Notes: generated from the sequence alone by a model not told the origin. Shown: positions 50,138 to 63,760, counted from the stretch's first letter. The stretch: DNA of 64,000 nt from Calliopsis andreniformis (GCF_051401765.1 NW_027480545.1:682001-746000); one strand, 5' to 3'. Translations and numbers: made by a program.

Positions 50138-50858
50138 CCAATCCTCAATCTTCAATCGTCAATCCTCAATCCTCAATTATCAATCCTCAATCCTCAATCC
50201 TCAATCTTCAACCCTCAATACTCAATCTTCAATCCTCAAACCTCAATCCTCAATCCTCAATCTTCAATCCTCAATCCTCAATCCTCAATCCTCAATGCTC
50301 ATTCTTCAACCCTCAATACCCAATCCTCAATCTTCAATCCTCAATCCTCAATCCTCAACTCTCAATCCTCAATCCTCAATCCTCAGTCCTCAAACCTCAA
50401 TCCTCAGCCCTCAGCCCTCATCTTCAATCCTCAATCCTCAATCCTCAATTCTCAATCTTCAATCCTCAATACTCAATCTTCAATCCTCAATCCTCAATTC
50501 TCAATCCTCAATACTCAATCCTCAATCGTCAATCCTCAAACCCCAATCCTCAATCTTCAATACTCAATCCTCAATCCTCAATCCACAATCCTCAATCTTC
50601 AATTCTCAATACTCAATCTTCAATCCTCAATCCTCAATCTTCAATCCTCAACCCTCAATCCTCGGTCCTCAATCCTCAACCTTCAATCCTCAATACTCAA
50701 TCTTCAATCCTCAATCCTCAATCCTCAATCCTCAATCCTCATTCTTCAATCCTCAATACCCAATCCTCAATCTTCAATCCTCAATCCTCGATCCTCAATT
50801 CTCAATCCTCAATCCTCAATCCTCAATCCTGAATCCTCAATCTTCAGACCTCAGTCCT

Positions 50859-50997
50859 CAACAATCGGCTGTCAATCCTCAATCCCCACTAGAATATCTT
50901 CAGTTCAGAGTTTTCCATACGCAATACTCAATCTGCAATCTTCATATCTCTACCCACAAACATCAATTCTCATCACTCAGCCATCAACCCTCAGTCC
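50859..50997. repeat. Module A copy, A3 with CGGCTGTC tag
   Basis: CCCCACTAGAATATC, CATACGC and CTCTACCCAC; 139 bp. Partner of 58052. Confidence 0.85.
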
Positions 50998-51515
50998 CCA
51001 ATCCTCAATCTTCAATCGTCAATCCTCAATACTCAATTATCAATCCTCAATCCTCAATCCTCAATCTTCAACCCTCAATACACAATCTTCAATCCACAAA
51101 CCTCAATCCTCAATCCTCAATCCTCAATCTTCAATCCTCAATACTCAATCTTCAATCCTCAATCCTCAACTCTCAATCCTCAATACTCAATCCTCAATGG
51201 TCAATCCTCAATCCCCAATCCTCAATCTTCAATACTCAATCCTCAATCCTCAATCCACAATCCTCAATCCTCAATCCTCATTCTTCAATCCTCAATACCC
51301 AATCCTCAATCTTCAATCCTCAATCCTCAATCCTCAATTCTCAATCCTCAATCCTCAGTCCTCAATCCTCAAACCTCAACCCTCAACCCTCAGCCCTCAT
51401 CCTCAATCCTCGATCCTCAATCCTCAATCCTCAATATTCTATCCTCAATCCTCAGTCTTCAAAACTCAATTCTGAACCCTCAATCCTGAATCCTCAATCT
51501 TCAGCCCTCAGTCCT

Positions 51516-51654
51516 CAACAATCAGTTGTCAATACTCAATCCTCAATAGAATATCCTTAATTCACAGATCTCAATACTCAATGCTCAACCTGCAATCTTC
51601 AAACTTCTATCCACAAACACCAATTCTCATCACTCAACAATCAACACTCAGTCC
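51516..51654. repeat. Module A copy, subtype A5
   Basis: CTCAACCTGC present, with TATCCTTAATTCACAG and CAACAATCAACAC; 139 bp. Confidence 0.85.
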
Positions 51655-52028
51655 TCAATGTTCAATCCTCAATCCTCAATCCACAATCCTCAATCATCAA
51701 TCTTCAATCTTCAATACTCAATCTTCAATCCTCAATCCTCAATCCTCAATCCTCAATCCTCATTCTTCAATCCTCAATACCCAATCCTCAATCTTCAATC
51801 CTCAATCCCCAGTCCTCAATCTTCAATCCTCAATGCTCCATCCTCAATCCTCTATCCTCAGTCCTCAGTCCTCACTACTCAATTTTCAATCCTCAATCCT
51901 CAATCCTCAATCCTCAATCCTAAATCCTCAATCATCAATCCCCAATTTTCAATACTCAATCCTCAATCCTCAATCCTGAATCCTCAATACTAAAGCATCA
52001 ATCCTCAATTCTCTATACTCAATAGAAC

Positions 52029-52046
52029 ATCCTGAATTCTCAGGAT
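52029..52046. repeat. Module B palindrome
   Basis: Perfect arms, B2 flanks (ACTAAAGCATC left, CAGCCATCATCC right). Confidence 0.9.
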
Positions 52047-52445
52047 TCAATACTCAAACCTCAAACCTCAAACCTCAGCCATCATCCTCAATCCTCAATC
52101 CTCAATCGTCAATCCTCAACCTTCAATCCTCAACACTCAACCTTCAACACTCAATCCTCAATCCTCAATCGTCAATCCGCAATCCTCAATCCTCAAACCT
52201 CAATTTTCAATCCTCAATAATCAATCTTCAATCCTCAACCCTCAATCCTCAATCCTCAATACTCAATCCTCAATCCTCAATCCTCAATACTCAATCTTCA
52301 ATCCTCAATCCTCAATACTCAATCCTGAATCCTCATTCTTCAATCCTCAATACCCAAATCTCAATCTTCAATCCTCAATCCTCAGTCCTCAAACTTCAAT
52401 TCCGAATCCTCAATCCTGAATCCTCAATCTTCAGCCCTCAGACCT

Positions 52446-52584
52446 CAACAATCAGTTGTCAATTCTCAATCCTCTGTAGACTATCCTCAATTCACAGTTT
52501 TCAATACTCAATACTCAATCTGCAATCTTCAAATCTCTATCCACAAACATCAATTCTCATCACTCAACCATCAACACTCAGTCC
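52446..52584. repeat. Module A copy, subtype A7
   Basis: CTCTGTAGACTATCC (C for A relative to other A7 copies left of it); followed by CAATGTTCGATCC. Confidence 0.85.
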
Positions 52585-53362
52585 TCAATGTTCGATCCTC
52601 AATCCTCAACTCTCAATCTTCAATCCTCAATACTGAATCTTCAATCCTCAATCCTCAATCCTCAATCCTCAATCCTCAGTCCCCAATCCTCAATCCTCAA
52701 TCCTCAATCCTCATTCTTCAATCCTCAATACCCAATCCTCAATCTTCAATCCTCAATCCTCAATCCTCAATATTCAATCCTCAATCCTCAGTCCTCAGAC
52801 CTCAAACCTCAATCCTCAACCCTCAGCCCTCATCGTGAATCCTCAAACCTCAATCCTCAATCCTCAATCGTCAAACCTCAATCCTCAATCTTCAATCCTC
52901 AATACTCAATCTTCAATCCTATATCCTCAATCCTCAATCCTCAATACTCAATCGTCAACACACAATTTTCAATATTCAATCCGCAATCATCATACCTCAA
53001 TCCTCAATCCTCAGTCATCAATCCTCAATCTTCAATACTCATTGGTCAATCCTCAATACCCAATCCCCAATCTTCAATACTCAATCCTCAATCCTCAATT
53101 CTCAATCCTCAATCCTCAATCCTCAGACCTCGGACATCAATACTCAACCCTCAGTCCTCATCCTCAATCCTCAATCCTTATTCCTCAGTCCTCAAACTTT
53201 AATCCTCAATACACAATTTTCAATCCTCAATCCTCAATACCCAATCCTCAATCCTAAATCCTCAATCATCAATCCTCAATCTTCAATACTGAATCCTCAA
53301 TCCTCAATCCTGAATTCTCAATACTAAACCATCAATCCTCAATTCTCAACACTCAATAGAAC

Positions 53363-53380
53363 ATCCCGAATTCTCAGGAT
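53363..53380. repeat. Module B palindrome, arm variant
   Basis: Left arm ATCCCGA, as at 8794; left flank ACTAAACCATC. Confidence 0.85.
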
Positions 53381-54183
53381 TCAATACTCAAACCTCAAAC
53401 CTCAAACCTCAGCCATCATCCTCAATCCTCAATCCTCAATCGTCAATCCTCAACCTTCAATCCTCAACACTCAACATTCAACCCTCAATCCCCAATCCTC
53501 AATCGTCAGTCCGCAATCCTCAATCCTCAGTCATCAATACTCAACCTTCAATACTCAATCCTCAATCCTCAATCCGCAATCCTCAATCCTCAATCCTCAT
53601 TCCTCAAACCTCAATCCCCAAACCTCAGTCCTCATCCTCAATTCTCAATCCTCAATCCTCAATTCTCAAACCACAATCCTCAACCGTCAGACCTCGTCCT
53701 CAATCCTCAACACTCAATCCTCAATCCTCAGTCTTCAATCATCAATACTCAATCTTCAATCCTCAATCCTCAATCCTTAATCCTCATTCCTCAAACCTCA
53801 ACACTCAACCCTCAGTCCTTATCCTCAATTCTCCATTCTCAATCCTCAATCCTCAATCCTCAATCTTCAATCCTCAATAATCAATATTCAATCCTAGATC
53901 CTTAGTCCCCAATCCTAAATCCTTAATCCTCAATCTTTAATCCTCAATCCCCAGTCCTACAATCTTCAATCCTCAATGCTCCATCCTCAATTCTCTATCC
54001 TCAGTCGTCAGTCCTCAACCCTCAATCCTCAAACGTCAATCCTCAACCGTCAGTCCTCGTCCTCAACCCTCAACACTCAATCCTTTATCCTCAATCTTCA
54101 ATCATCAATACACAATCTTCAATCCTCAATCCTCGGTCTCAATACTCAACCATCAATTCTCAATTCTCAATACTCAGTAGAAT

Positions 54184-54201
54184 ATCCTGAATTCTCAGGA
54201 T
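54184..54201. repeat. Module B palindrome
   Basis: Perfect arms; left flank CTCAGTAGAATATCC, right flank CAATCTCAAACC (short by two bases). Confidence 0.9.
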
Positions 54202-54538
54202 TCAATCTCAAACCTCAAACCTCAAACCTCAGCCCTCATCCTGAATCCTCAATACTCAATCCTCAATCTTCTACCCTCAATCCTCAGCACTCAAACTTCA
54301 ATCCTCAATCCTCAATCCTCAATCCTCAATCCTCAATCCTTATTCCTCAGTCTTCAACCTTCAATCCTCAATACTCAATTTTCAATCCTCAATCCTCAAT
54401 CCTCAATCCTCAATCCTCAATCCTCAATCCTAAATCCTCAATCATCAATCCTCAATCTTCAGTACTCAATCCTCAATCATCAATCCTGAATCCTCAATAC
54501 TAAAGCATCAATCCTCAATTCTCAATACTCAATTGAAC

Positions 54539-54556
54539 ATCCTGAATTCTCAGGAT
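54539..54556. repeat. Module B palindrome
   Basis: Perfect arms; left flank CAATTGAACATCC, right flank with CTCAAGCCTCAGCC. Confidence 0.9.
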
Positions 54557-55142
54557 TCAATACTCAAACCTCAAACCTCAAGCCTCAGCCATCATCCTCA
54601 ATCCTCAATCCTGAATCGTCAATCCTCAACCTTCAATCCTCAACACTCAACCTTCAACACTCAAACCTCAATCCTCAATCGTCAATCCGCAATCCTCAAT
54701 CCTCAGTCATCAATCCTCAACCTTCAATACTCAATCCTCAATCCTCAATCCTCAATCCCCAAACCTCAATCCTCATTCCTCAAACCTCAATCCTCAAACC
54801 ACAGTCCTTATCCTCAATTCTCAATCCTCAATCCTCAAGCCACAATCCTCAACCGTCAGTCCTCGTCCTCAATCCTCAATCCTCAATCCTCAATCCTCAT
54901 TCCTCAAACCTCAATCCTCAATCCTCAATCCTTAATCCTCAATCTTCAATCCTCAATCAACAGTCCTCAATCTTCAATCCTCAATAATCAATTTTCAATC
55001 CTAGATCCTCAATCCCCAATCCTCAATCCTTAATCCTCTATCTTCAATCCTCAATACTCAATCCTCAATCCTCAGTCCTCAGTCCTCAATCCTCAATTCT
55101 GAATTCTCAATCCTGAATCCTCAATCTTCCGCCCTCAGTCCT

Positions 55143-55281
55143 CAACAATCAGTTGTCAATTCTCAATCCTCAATAGAATATCATCAATTCACAGTTTTCA
55201 ATACTCAATACTCAATCTGCAATCTTTAAATCTCTATCCACAAACACCAATTCTTATCACTCAACCCTCAACAATCAGTCC
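55143..55281. repeat. Module A copy, subtype A2
   Basis: CTTTAAATC present; ends ACAATCAGTCC. Lead-in reads CTTCCGCCC in place of CTTCAGCCC. Confidence 0.85.
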
Positions 55282-56561
55282 CCAATCCTCAATCTTCAGT
55301 CCTCAATACTCAATGTTCATTCCTCAATCCTCAATACTCAATCCTCAATACTCAATCCTCAATCGTCGATCCTCAATCCCCAATCCTCAATCTTCAATCC
55401 TCAGTCCTCAATCCTCAATCTTCAATCCTTAATCCACAATCCTCAATCATCAATCCTCAATCCTCAATCCTCAATCTTCAATCCTCAATACTCAATCATC
55501 AATCCTCAATCATCAACCCTCAGTCCTCAATCCTCAATCCTCAATCCTCAATCTTCAATCCTCAATATTCAATCATCAATCCTCAATCCTCAATCCTCAA
55601 TCTTCAATCCTCAATACTCAATCTGCAATCCTCAATCCTCAATCCTCAATCCTCAATCTTCAATCCTCAATCCTCAATCCTCAATCCTCAATCCTCATTC
55701 TTCAATCCTCAATACCCAATCCTCAATCTTCAATCCTCAATCCTCAATCCTCAATTCTCAATCCTCAATCCTCAGTCCTCAGTCCTCAAACCTCAATCCT
55801 CAACCCTCAGCCCTCATAGTCAACCCTCAATCCTCAATACTCAATCCTCAATCTTCAATCCTCAATACTCAACCTTCAATCATCAATCCTCAATCCACAA
55901 TCCTCAATCATCAATCTTCAATCCTCAATCCTCAATACTCAATCCTCATTCTTCAATCCTCAATACCCAATCCTCTATCTTCAATCCTCAATCCTCAATC
56001 CTCAATCTTCAAGCCTCAGTCCTGAATACTCAACCCTCAATCCTCAATCCCAAATCCTCAATCTTCAATACTCAATCCTCAATCCTCAATCCAAAATCCT
56101 CAACATTCATACCTCAATACTCAATCTTCATTCCTCAATCCTCAATCCTCAATCCTCAATCCTCAGTCCTCAATCCTCAACCTTCAATCCTCAATTCTCT
56201 ATCTTCAATCCTCAATCCTCAATCCTCAATCCTCAATCCTCTTTCTTCAATCCTCAATACCCAATCCTCAATCTTCAATCCTCAATCCTCAATCCTCAAT
56301 TCTCAATCCTCAATCCTCAATCCCCAGACATCAGACATCAATACTCAACCCTCAGTCCTCGTCCTCAATCCACAACCCTCAATCCTCAATCCTCAATCTT
56401 CAATCATCAATATTCAATCTTCAGACCTCAATCCTCAATCCTCAATCCTCAATCCTCAATCCTCAATCCTCAATCCTCAATTCTCAATCCTCAATCCTCT
56501 GTCCTCAAACCACAATCCTGAATCCTCAATCCTGAATCCTCAATCTTCAGCCCTCAGTCCT

Positions 56562-56701
56562 CAACAATCAGTTGTCAATCCTCAATCCTCAATAGAATAT
56601 CCTCAGTTCAGAGATTTCCATACGCAATACTCAAACTGCAATCTTCAAATCTCTTCCCGCAGACATCAATTCTCATCACTCAGCGTATCAACACTCAGTC
56701 C
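56562..56701. repeat. Module A copy, subtype A3b (140 bp)
   Basis: GCGTATC insertion, CATACGC and CTCTTCCCGC present. Confidence 0.85.
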
Positions 56702-57148
56702 CCAATCCTCAATCTTCAATCCTCAATCCTCAATCCTCAATCCTCAATCCACAATCTTCAATCCTCAATACTCAAACTTCAATCCTCAATCCTCAATCGT
56801 CAGTCTTCATTCCTCAAACCTCAACCCTCAGCCCTCAGTCCTCATCCTCAGTTCTCAATTCTGAATCCTCAGGCCTCAATCCTCAATCCTCAATTCTCAT
56901 TCTTCAATCCTCAATACCCAATCCTCAATCTTCAATCCTCAATCCTCAATCCTCAATTCTCCATCCTCAATCCGCAATCCTCAGACCTCAAATATCAATA
57001 TTCAACCCTCAGTCCTGGTCCCCAATCCACAACCCTCAATCCTCAATCCTCATTCCTCAATCCTCAATCCTCAATCCTCAATCCTCAGTCCTCAAACCTC
57101 AATTCTGAACCCTCAACTCTGAATCCTCAATCTTCAGCCCTCAGTCCT

Positions 57149-57287
57149 CAACAATCAGTTGTCAATCCTCAATCCTCAATAGAATATCCTCAATTCGCAG
57201 GTTTCGATACTCAATACTCAATCTGCAATCTTCAAATCTCTATCCACAAACATCAATCCTCATCACTCAACGCTCAACACTCAGTCC
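57149..57287. repeat. Module A copy, subtype A4
   Basis: Duplicate of 49523 at an offset of 7,626 bp; the first A of the second 7.6-kb unit. Confidence 0.85.
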
Positions 57288-57624
57288 CCAATCCTCAATC
57301 TTCAATTCTCAATCCTCAATACTCAATCCTCAATCCTCAATCCTCAATCCTCAATCTTCAATCCTCAAAACTCAATCTTCAATCCTCAATCCTCAATCCT
57401 CGATCCTCAATCCTCAATCCTCAATCGTCAATCTCCAATCCTGAATACTCAATCTTCAATCTTCAATTCTCAATCCTCAACCCTCAATCTTCAATCCTCA
57501 ATACTGAATCTTCAATCCTCAATCCTCAATCCTCAATCCTCAATCCTCAATCCTCAATCCTCAGTACTCAAACCTCAATTCTGAATCCTCAATCCTGAAT
57601 CCTCAATCTTCAGCCCTCAGTCCT

Positions 57625-57763
57625 CAACAATCAGTTGTCAATCCTCAATCCTCAATAGAATATCCTCAATTCACAGGCTTCAATACTCAATACTGAAACT
57701 GCAATCTTCATATCTCTATCCACAGACATCAATTCTCATAACTCAGCCATCAACTCTCAGTCC
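57625..57763. repeat. Module A copy, A4-like
   Basis: Duplicate of 49999 at an offset of 7,626 bp; CACAGGCTTC replaces CACAGGTTTC. Confidence 0.85.
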
Positions 57764-58051
57764 CCAATCCTCAATCTTCAATCGTCAATCCTCAATCCTC
57801 AAATATCAATCCTCAATCCTCAATCCTCAATCTTCAACCCTCAATACTCAATCTTCAATCCTCAAACCTCAATCCTCAATCCTCAATCTTCAATCCTCAA
57901 TCCTCAATCCTCAATCCTCAATCCTCAATCCTCATTCTTCAATCCTCAATACCCAATCCTCAATCTTCAATCCTCAATCCTCGATCCTCAATTCTCAATC
58001 CTCAATCCTCAATCCTCAATCCTGAATCCTCAATCTTCAGACCTCAGTCCT

Positions 58052-58190
58052 CAACAATCAGCTGTCAATCCTCAATCCCCACTAGAATATCTTCAGTTCA
58101 GAGTTTTCCATACGCAATACTCAATCTGCAATCTTCATATCTCTACCCACAAACATCAATTCTCATCACTCAGCCATCAACCCTCAGTCC
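58052..58190. repeat. Module A copy, A3 with CAGCTGTC tag
   Basis: Duplicate of 50859 at an offset of 7,193 bp; the offset change shows the 433-bp loss just upstream. Confidence 0.85.
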
Positions 58191-58708
58191 CCAATCCTCA
58201 ATCTTCAATCGTCAATCCTCAATACTCAATTATCAATCCTCAATCCTCAATCCTCAATCTTCAACCCTCAATACACAATCTTCAATCCACAAACCTCAAT
58301 CCTCAATCCTCAATCCTCAATCTTCAATCCTCAATACTGAATCTTCAATCCTCAATCCTCAACTCTCAATCCTCAATACTCAATCCTCAATGGTCAATCC
58401 TCAATCCCCAATCCTCAATCTTCAATACTCAATCCTCAATCCTCAATCCACAATCCTCAATCCTCAATCCTCGTTCTTCAATCCTCAATACCCAATCCTC
58501 AATCTTCAATCCTCAATCCTCAATCCTCAATTCTCAATCCTCAATCCTCAGTCCTCAACCCTCAAACCTCAACCCTCAACCCTCAGCCCTCATCCTCAAT
58601 CCTCGATCCTCAATCCTCAATCCTCAATATTCTATCCTCAATCCTCAGTCTTCAAAACTCAATTCTGAACCCTCAATCCTGAATCCTCAATCTTCAGCCC
58701 TCAGTCCT

Positions 58709-58847
58709 CAACAATCAGTTGTCAATACTCAATCCTCAATAGAATATCCTTAATTCACAGATCTCAATACTCAATGCTCAACCTGCAATCTTCAAACTTC
58801 TATCCACAAACACCAATTCTCATCACTCAACAATCAACACTCAGTCC
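58709..58847. repeat. Module A copy, subtype A5
   Basis: Duplicate of 51516 at an offset of 7,193 bp. Confidence 0.85.
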
Positions 58848-59221
58848 TCAATGTTCAATCCTCAATCCTCAATCCACAATCCTCAATCATCAATCTTCAA
58901 TCTTCAATACTCAATCTTCAATCCTCAATCCTCAATCCTCAATCCTCAATCCTCATTCTTCAATCCTCAATACCCAATCCTCAATCTTCAATCCTCAATC
59001 CCCAGTCCTCAATCTTCAATCCTCAATGCTCCATCCTCAATCCTCTATCCTCAGTCCTCAGTCCTCACTACTCAATTTTCAATCCTCAATCCTCAATCCT
59101 CAATCCTCAATCCTAAATCCTCAATCATCAATCCCCAATTTTCAATACTCAATCCTCAATCCTCAATCCTGAATCCTCAATACTAAAGCATCAATCCTCA
59201 ATTCTCTATACTCAATAGAAC

Positions 59222-59239
59222 ATCCTGAATTCTCAGGAT
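59222..59239. repeat. Module B palindrome
   Basis: Duplicate of 52029 at 7,193 bp. Confidence 0.9.
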
Positions 59240-59638
59240 TCAATACTCAAACCTCAAACCTCAAACCTCAGCCATCATCCTCAATCCTCAATCCTCAATC
59301 GTCAATCCTCTACCTTCAATCCTCAACACTCAACCTTCAACACTCAATCCTCAATCCTCAATCGTCAATCCGCAATCCTCAATCCTCAAACCTCAATTTT
59401 CAATCCTCAATAATCAATCTTCAATCCTCAACCCTCAATCCGCAATCCTCAATACTCAATCCTCAATCCTCAATCCTCAATACTCAATCTTCAATCCTCA
59501 ATCCTCAATACTCAATCCTCAATCCTCATTCTTCAATCCTCAATACCCAAATCTCAATCTTCAATCCTCAATCCTCAGTCCTCAAACTTCAATTCTGAAT
59601 CCTCAATCCTGAATCCTCAATCTTCAGCCCTCAGACCT

Positions 59639-59777
59639 CAACTATCAGTTGTCAATTCTCAATCCTCTGTAGACTATCCTCAATTCACAGTTTTCAATAC
59701 TCAATACTCAATCTGCAATCTTCAAATCTCTATCCACAAACATCAATTCTCATCACTCAACCATCAACACTCAGTCC
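59639..59777. repeat. Module A copy, subtype A7
   Basis: Duplicate of 52446, keeping TAGACTATCC; the tag reads CAACTATCAG. Confidence 0.85.
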
Positions 59778-60555
59778 TCAATGTTCGATCCTCAATCCTC
59801 AACTCTCAATCTTCAATCCTCAATACTGAATCTTCAATCCTCAATCCTCAATCCTCAATCCTCAATCCTCAGTCCCCAATCCTCAACCCTCAATCCTCAA
59901 TCCTCATTCTTCAATCCTCAATACCCAATCCTCAATCTTCAATCCTCAATCCTCAATCCTCAATATTCAATCCTCAATCCTCAGTCCTCAGACCTCAAAC
60001 CTCAATCCTCAACCCTCAGCCCTCATCGTCAATCCTCAAACCTCAATCCTCAATCCTCAATCGTCAATCCTCAATCCTCAATCTTCAATCCTCAATACTC
60101 AATCTTCAATCCTATATCCTCAATCCTCAATCCTCAATACTCAATCGTCAACACACAATTTTCAATATTCAATCCGCAATCATCATACCTCAATCCTCAA
60201 TCCTCAGTCATCAATCCTGAATCTTCAATACTCATTGGTCAATCCTCAATACCCAATCCCCAATCTTCAATACTCAATCCTCAATCCTCAATTCTCAATC
60301 CTCAATCCTCAATCCTCAGACCTCGGACATCAATACTCAACCCTCAGTCCTCATCCTCAATCCTCAATCCTTATTCCTCAGTCCTCAAACTTTAATCCTC
60401 AATACACAATTTTCAATCCTCAATCCTCAATACCCAATCCTCAATCCTAAATCCTCAATCATCAATCCTCAATCTTCAATACTGAATCCTCAATCCTCAA
60501 TCCTGAATTCTCAATACTAAACCATCAATCCTCAATTCTCAACACTCAATAGAAC

Positions 60556-60573
60556 ATCCCGAATTCTCAGGAT
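60556..60573. repeat. Module B palindrome, arm variant
   Basis: Duplicate of 53363 (ATCCCGA arm) at 7,193 bp. Confidence 0.85.
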
Positions 60574-61375
60574 TCAATACTCAAACCTCAAACCTCAAAC
60601 CTCAGCCATCATCCTCAATCCTCAATCCTCAATCGTCAATCCTCAACCTTCAATCCTCAACACTCAACATTCAACCCTCAATCCCCAATCCTCAATCGTC
60701 AGTCCGCAATCCTCAATCCTCAGTCATCAATACTCAACCTTCAATACTCAATCCTCAATCCTCAATCCGCAATCCTCAATCCTCAATCCTCATTCCTCAA
60801 ACCTCAATCCCCAAACCTCAGTCCTCATCCTCAATTCTCAATCCTCAATCCTCAATTCTCAAACCACAATCCTCAACCGTCAGACCTCGTCCTCAATCCT
60901 CAACCCTCAATCCTCAATCCTCAATCTTCAATCATCAATACTCAATCTTCAATCCTCAATCCTCAATCCTTAATCCTCATTCCTCAAACCTCAACACTCA
61001 ACCCTCAGTCCTTATCCTCAATTCTCCATTCTCAATCCTCAATCCTCAATCCTCAATCTTCAATCCTCAATAATCAATATTCAATCCTAGATCCTTAGTC
61101 CCCAATCCTAAATCCTTAATCCTCAATCTTTAATCCTCAATCCCCAGTCCTCAATCTTCAATCCTCAATGCTCCATCCTCAATTCTCTATCCTCAGTCGT
61201 CAGTCCTCAACCCTCAATCCTCAAACGTCAATCCTCAACCGTCAGTCCTCGTCCTCAACCCTCAACACTCAATCCTTTATCCTCAATCTTCAATCATCAA
61301 TACACAATCTTCAATCCTCAATCCTCGGTCTCAATACTCAACCATCAATTCTCAATTCTCAATACTCAGTAGAAT

Positions 61376-61393
61376 ATCCTGAATTCTCAGGAT
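61376..61393. repeat. Module B palindrome
   Basis: Duplicate of 54184 at 7,192 bp. Confidence 0.9.
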
Positions 61394-61730
61394 TCAATCT
61401 CAAACCTCAAACCTCAAACCTCGGCCCTCATCCTGAATCCTCAATACTCAATCCTCAATCTTCTACCCTCAATCCTCAGCACTCAAACTTCAATCCTCAA
61501 TCCTCAATCCTCAATCCTCAATCCTCAATCCTTATTCCTCAGTCTTCAACCTTCAATCCTCAATACTCAATTTTCAATCCTCAATCCTCAATCCTCAATC
61601 CTCAATCCTCAATCCTCAATCCTAAATCCTCAATCATCAATCCTCAATCTTCAGTACTCAATCCTCAATCATCAATCCTGAATCCTCAATACTAAAGCAT
61701 CAATCCTCAATTCTCAATACTCAATTGAAC

Positions 61731-61748
61731 ATCCTGAATTCTCAGGAT
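61731..61748. repeat. Module B palindrome
   Basis: Duplicate of 54539 at 7,192 bp; last B in the window. Confidence 0.9.
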
Positions 61749-62341
61749 TCAATACTCAAACCTCAAACCTCAAGCCTCAGCCATCATCCTCAATCCTCAA
61801 TCCTGAATCGTCAATCCTCAACCTTCAATCCTCAACACTCAACCTTCAACACTCAAACCTCAATCCTCAATCGTCAATCCGCAATCCTCAATCCTCAGTC
61901 ATCAATCCTCAACCTTCAATACTCAATCCTCAATCCTCAATCCTCAATCCCCAAACCTCAATCCTCATTCCTCAAACCTCAATCCTCAAACCTCAGTCCT
62001 TATCCTCAATTCTCAATCCTCAATCCTCAAGCCACAATCCTCAACCGTCAGTCCTCGTCCTCAATCCTCAATCCTCAATCCTCAATCCTCATTCCTCAAA
62101 CCTCAATCCTCAATCCTCAATCCTCAATCCTTAATCCTCAATCTTCAATCCTCAATCAACAGTCCTCAATCTTCAATCCTCAATAATCAATTTTCAATCC
62201 TAGATCCTCAATCCCCAATCCTCAATCCTTAATCCTCTATCTTCAATCCTCAATACTCAATCCTCAATCCTCAGTCCTCAGTCCTCAATCCTCAATTCTG
62301 AATTCTCAATCCTGAATCCTCAATCTTCCGCCCTCAGTCGT

Positions 62342-62480
62342 CAACAATCAGTTGTCAATTCTCAATCCTCAATAGAATATCATCAATTCACAGTTTTCAA
62401 TACTCAATACTCAATCTGCAATCTTTAAATCTCTATCCACAAACACCAATTCTTATCACTCAACCCTCAACAATCAGTCC
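62342..62480. repeat. Module A copy, subtype A2
   Basis: Duplicate of 55143 at an offset of 7,199 bp; keeps CTTCCGCCC upstream. Confidence 0.85.
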
Positions 62481-63760
62481 CCAATCCTCAATCTTCAGTC
62501 CTCAATACTCAATGTTCATTCCTCAATCCTCAATACTCAATCCTCAATACTCAATCCTCAATCGTCGATCCTCAATCCCCAATCCTCAATCTTCAATCCT
62601 CAGTCCTCAATCCTCAATCTTCAATCCTTAATCCACAATCCTCAATCATCAATCCTCAATCCTCAATCCTCAATCTTCAATCCTCAATACTCAATCATCA
62701 ATCCTCAATCATCAACCCTCAGTCCTCAATCCTCAATCCTCAATCCTCAATCTTCAATCCTCAATATTCAATCATCAATCCTCAATCCTCAATCCTCAAT
62801 CTTCAATCCTCAATACTCAATCTGCAATCCTCAATCCTCAATCCTCAATCCTCAATCTTCAATCCTCAATCCTCAATCCTCAATCCTCAATCCTCATTCT
62901 TCAATCCTCAATACCCAATCCTCAATCTTCAATCCTCAATCCTCAATCCTCAATTCTCAATCCTCAATCCTCAGTCCTCAGTCCTCAAACCTCAATCCTC
63001 AACCCTCAGCCCTCATAGTCAACCCTCAATCCTCAATACTCAATCCTCAATCTTCAATCCTCAATACTCAACCTTCAATCATCAATCCTCAATCCACAAT
63101 CCTCAATCATCAATCTTCAATCCTCAATCCTCAATACTCAATCCTCATTCTTCAATCCTCAATACCCAATCCTCTATCTTCAATCCTCAATCCTCAATCC
63201 TCAATCTTCAAGCCTCAGTCCTGAATACTCAACCCTCAATCCTCAATCCCAAATCCTCAATCTTCAATACTCAATCCTCAATCCTCAATCCAAAATCCTC
63301 AACCTTCATACCTCAATACTCAATCTTCATTCCTCAATCCTCAATCCTCAATCCTCAATCCTCAGTCCTCAATCCTCAACCTTCAATCCTCAATTCTCTA
63401 TCTTCAATCCTCAATCCTCAATCCTCAATCCTCAATCCTCTTTCTTCAATCCTCAATACCCAATCCTCAATCTTCAATCCTCAATCCTCAATCCTCAATT
63501 CTCAATCCTCAATCCTCAATCCCCAGACATCAGACATCAATACTCAACCCTCAGTCCTCGTCCTCAATCCACAACCCTCAATCCTCAATCCTCAATCTTC
63601 AATCATCAATATTCAATCTTCAGACCTCAATCCTCAATCCTCAATCCTCAATCCTCAATCCTCAATCCTCAATCCTCAATTCTCAATCCTCAATCCTCTG
63701 TCCTCAAACCACAATCCTGAATCCTCAATCCTGAATCCTCAATCTTCAGCCCTCAGTCCT

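Larger units (their letters stand above)
1362..63660. repeat. Module D family (33 copies)
   Basis: Module D is a block of about 100 bp. It begins with CAGACCTCAAACATC or similar, runs through CTCGTCCTCAATCC or CTGGTCCCCAATCC, then CCACAACCC, and usually ends ATCATCAATATTCAATC. CCACAACCC (or CCACAACAC) starts at 1408, 1993, 3006, 3963, 4549, 5318, 6261, 9758, 10701, 12113, 12664, 13516, 14375, 15360, 16989, 17925, 18617, 19560, 20733, 21710, 22898, 24508, 27248, 30105, 33826, 37192, 39435, 41543, 42654, 44695, 56370, 57027 and 63569. Two lineages are visible, CTCGTCC and CTGGTCC. No copy occurs between 44.7 and 56.3 kb. Function unknown. Confidence 0.8.

Noticed and set aside
28834..61748. Module B palindromes as transcription terminators or transposon ends
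   Set aside because: There is no T-run, no target-site duplication and no transposase; they stay in the 7-base register of the satellite.
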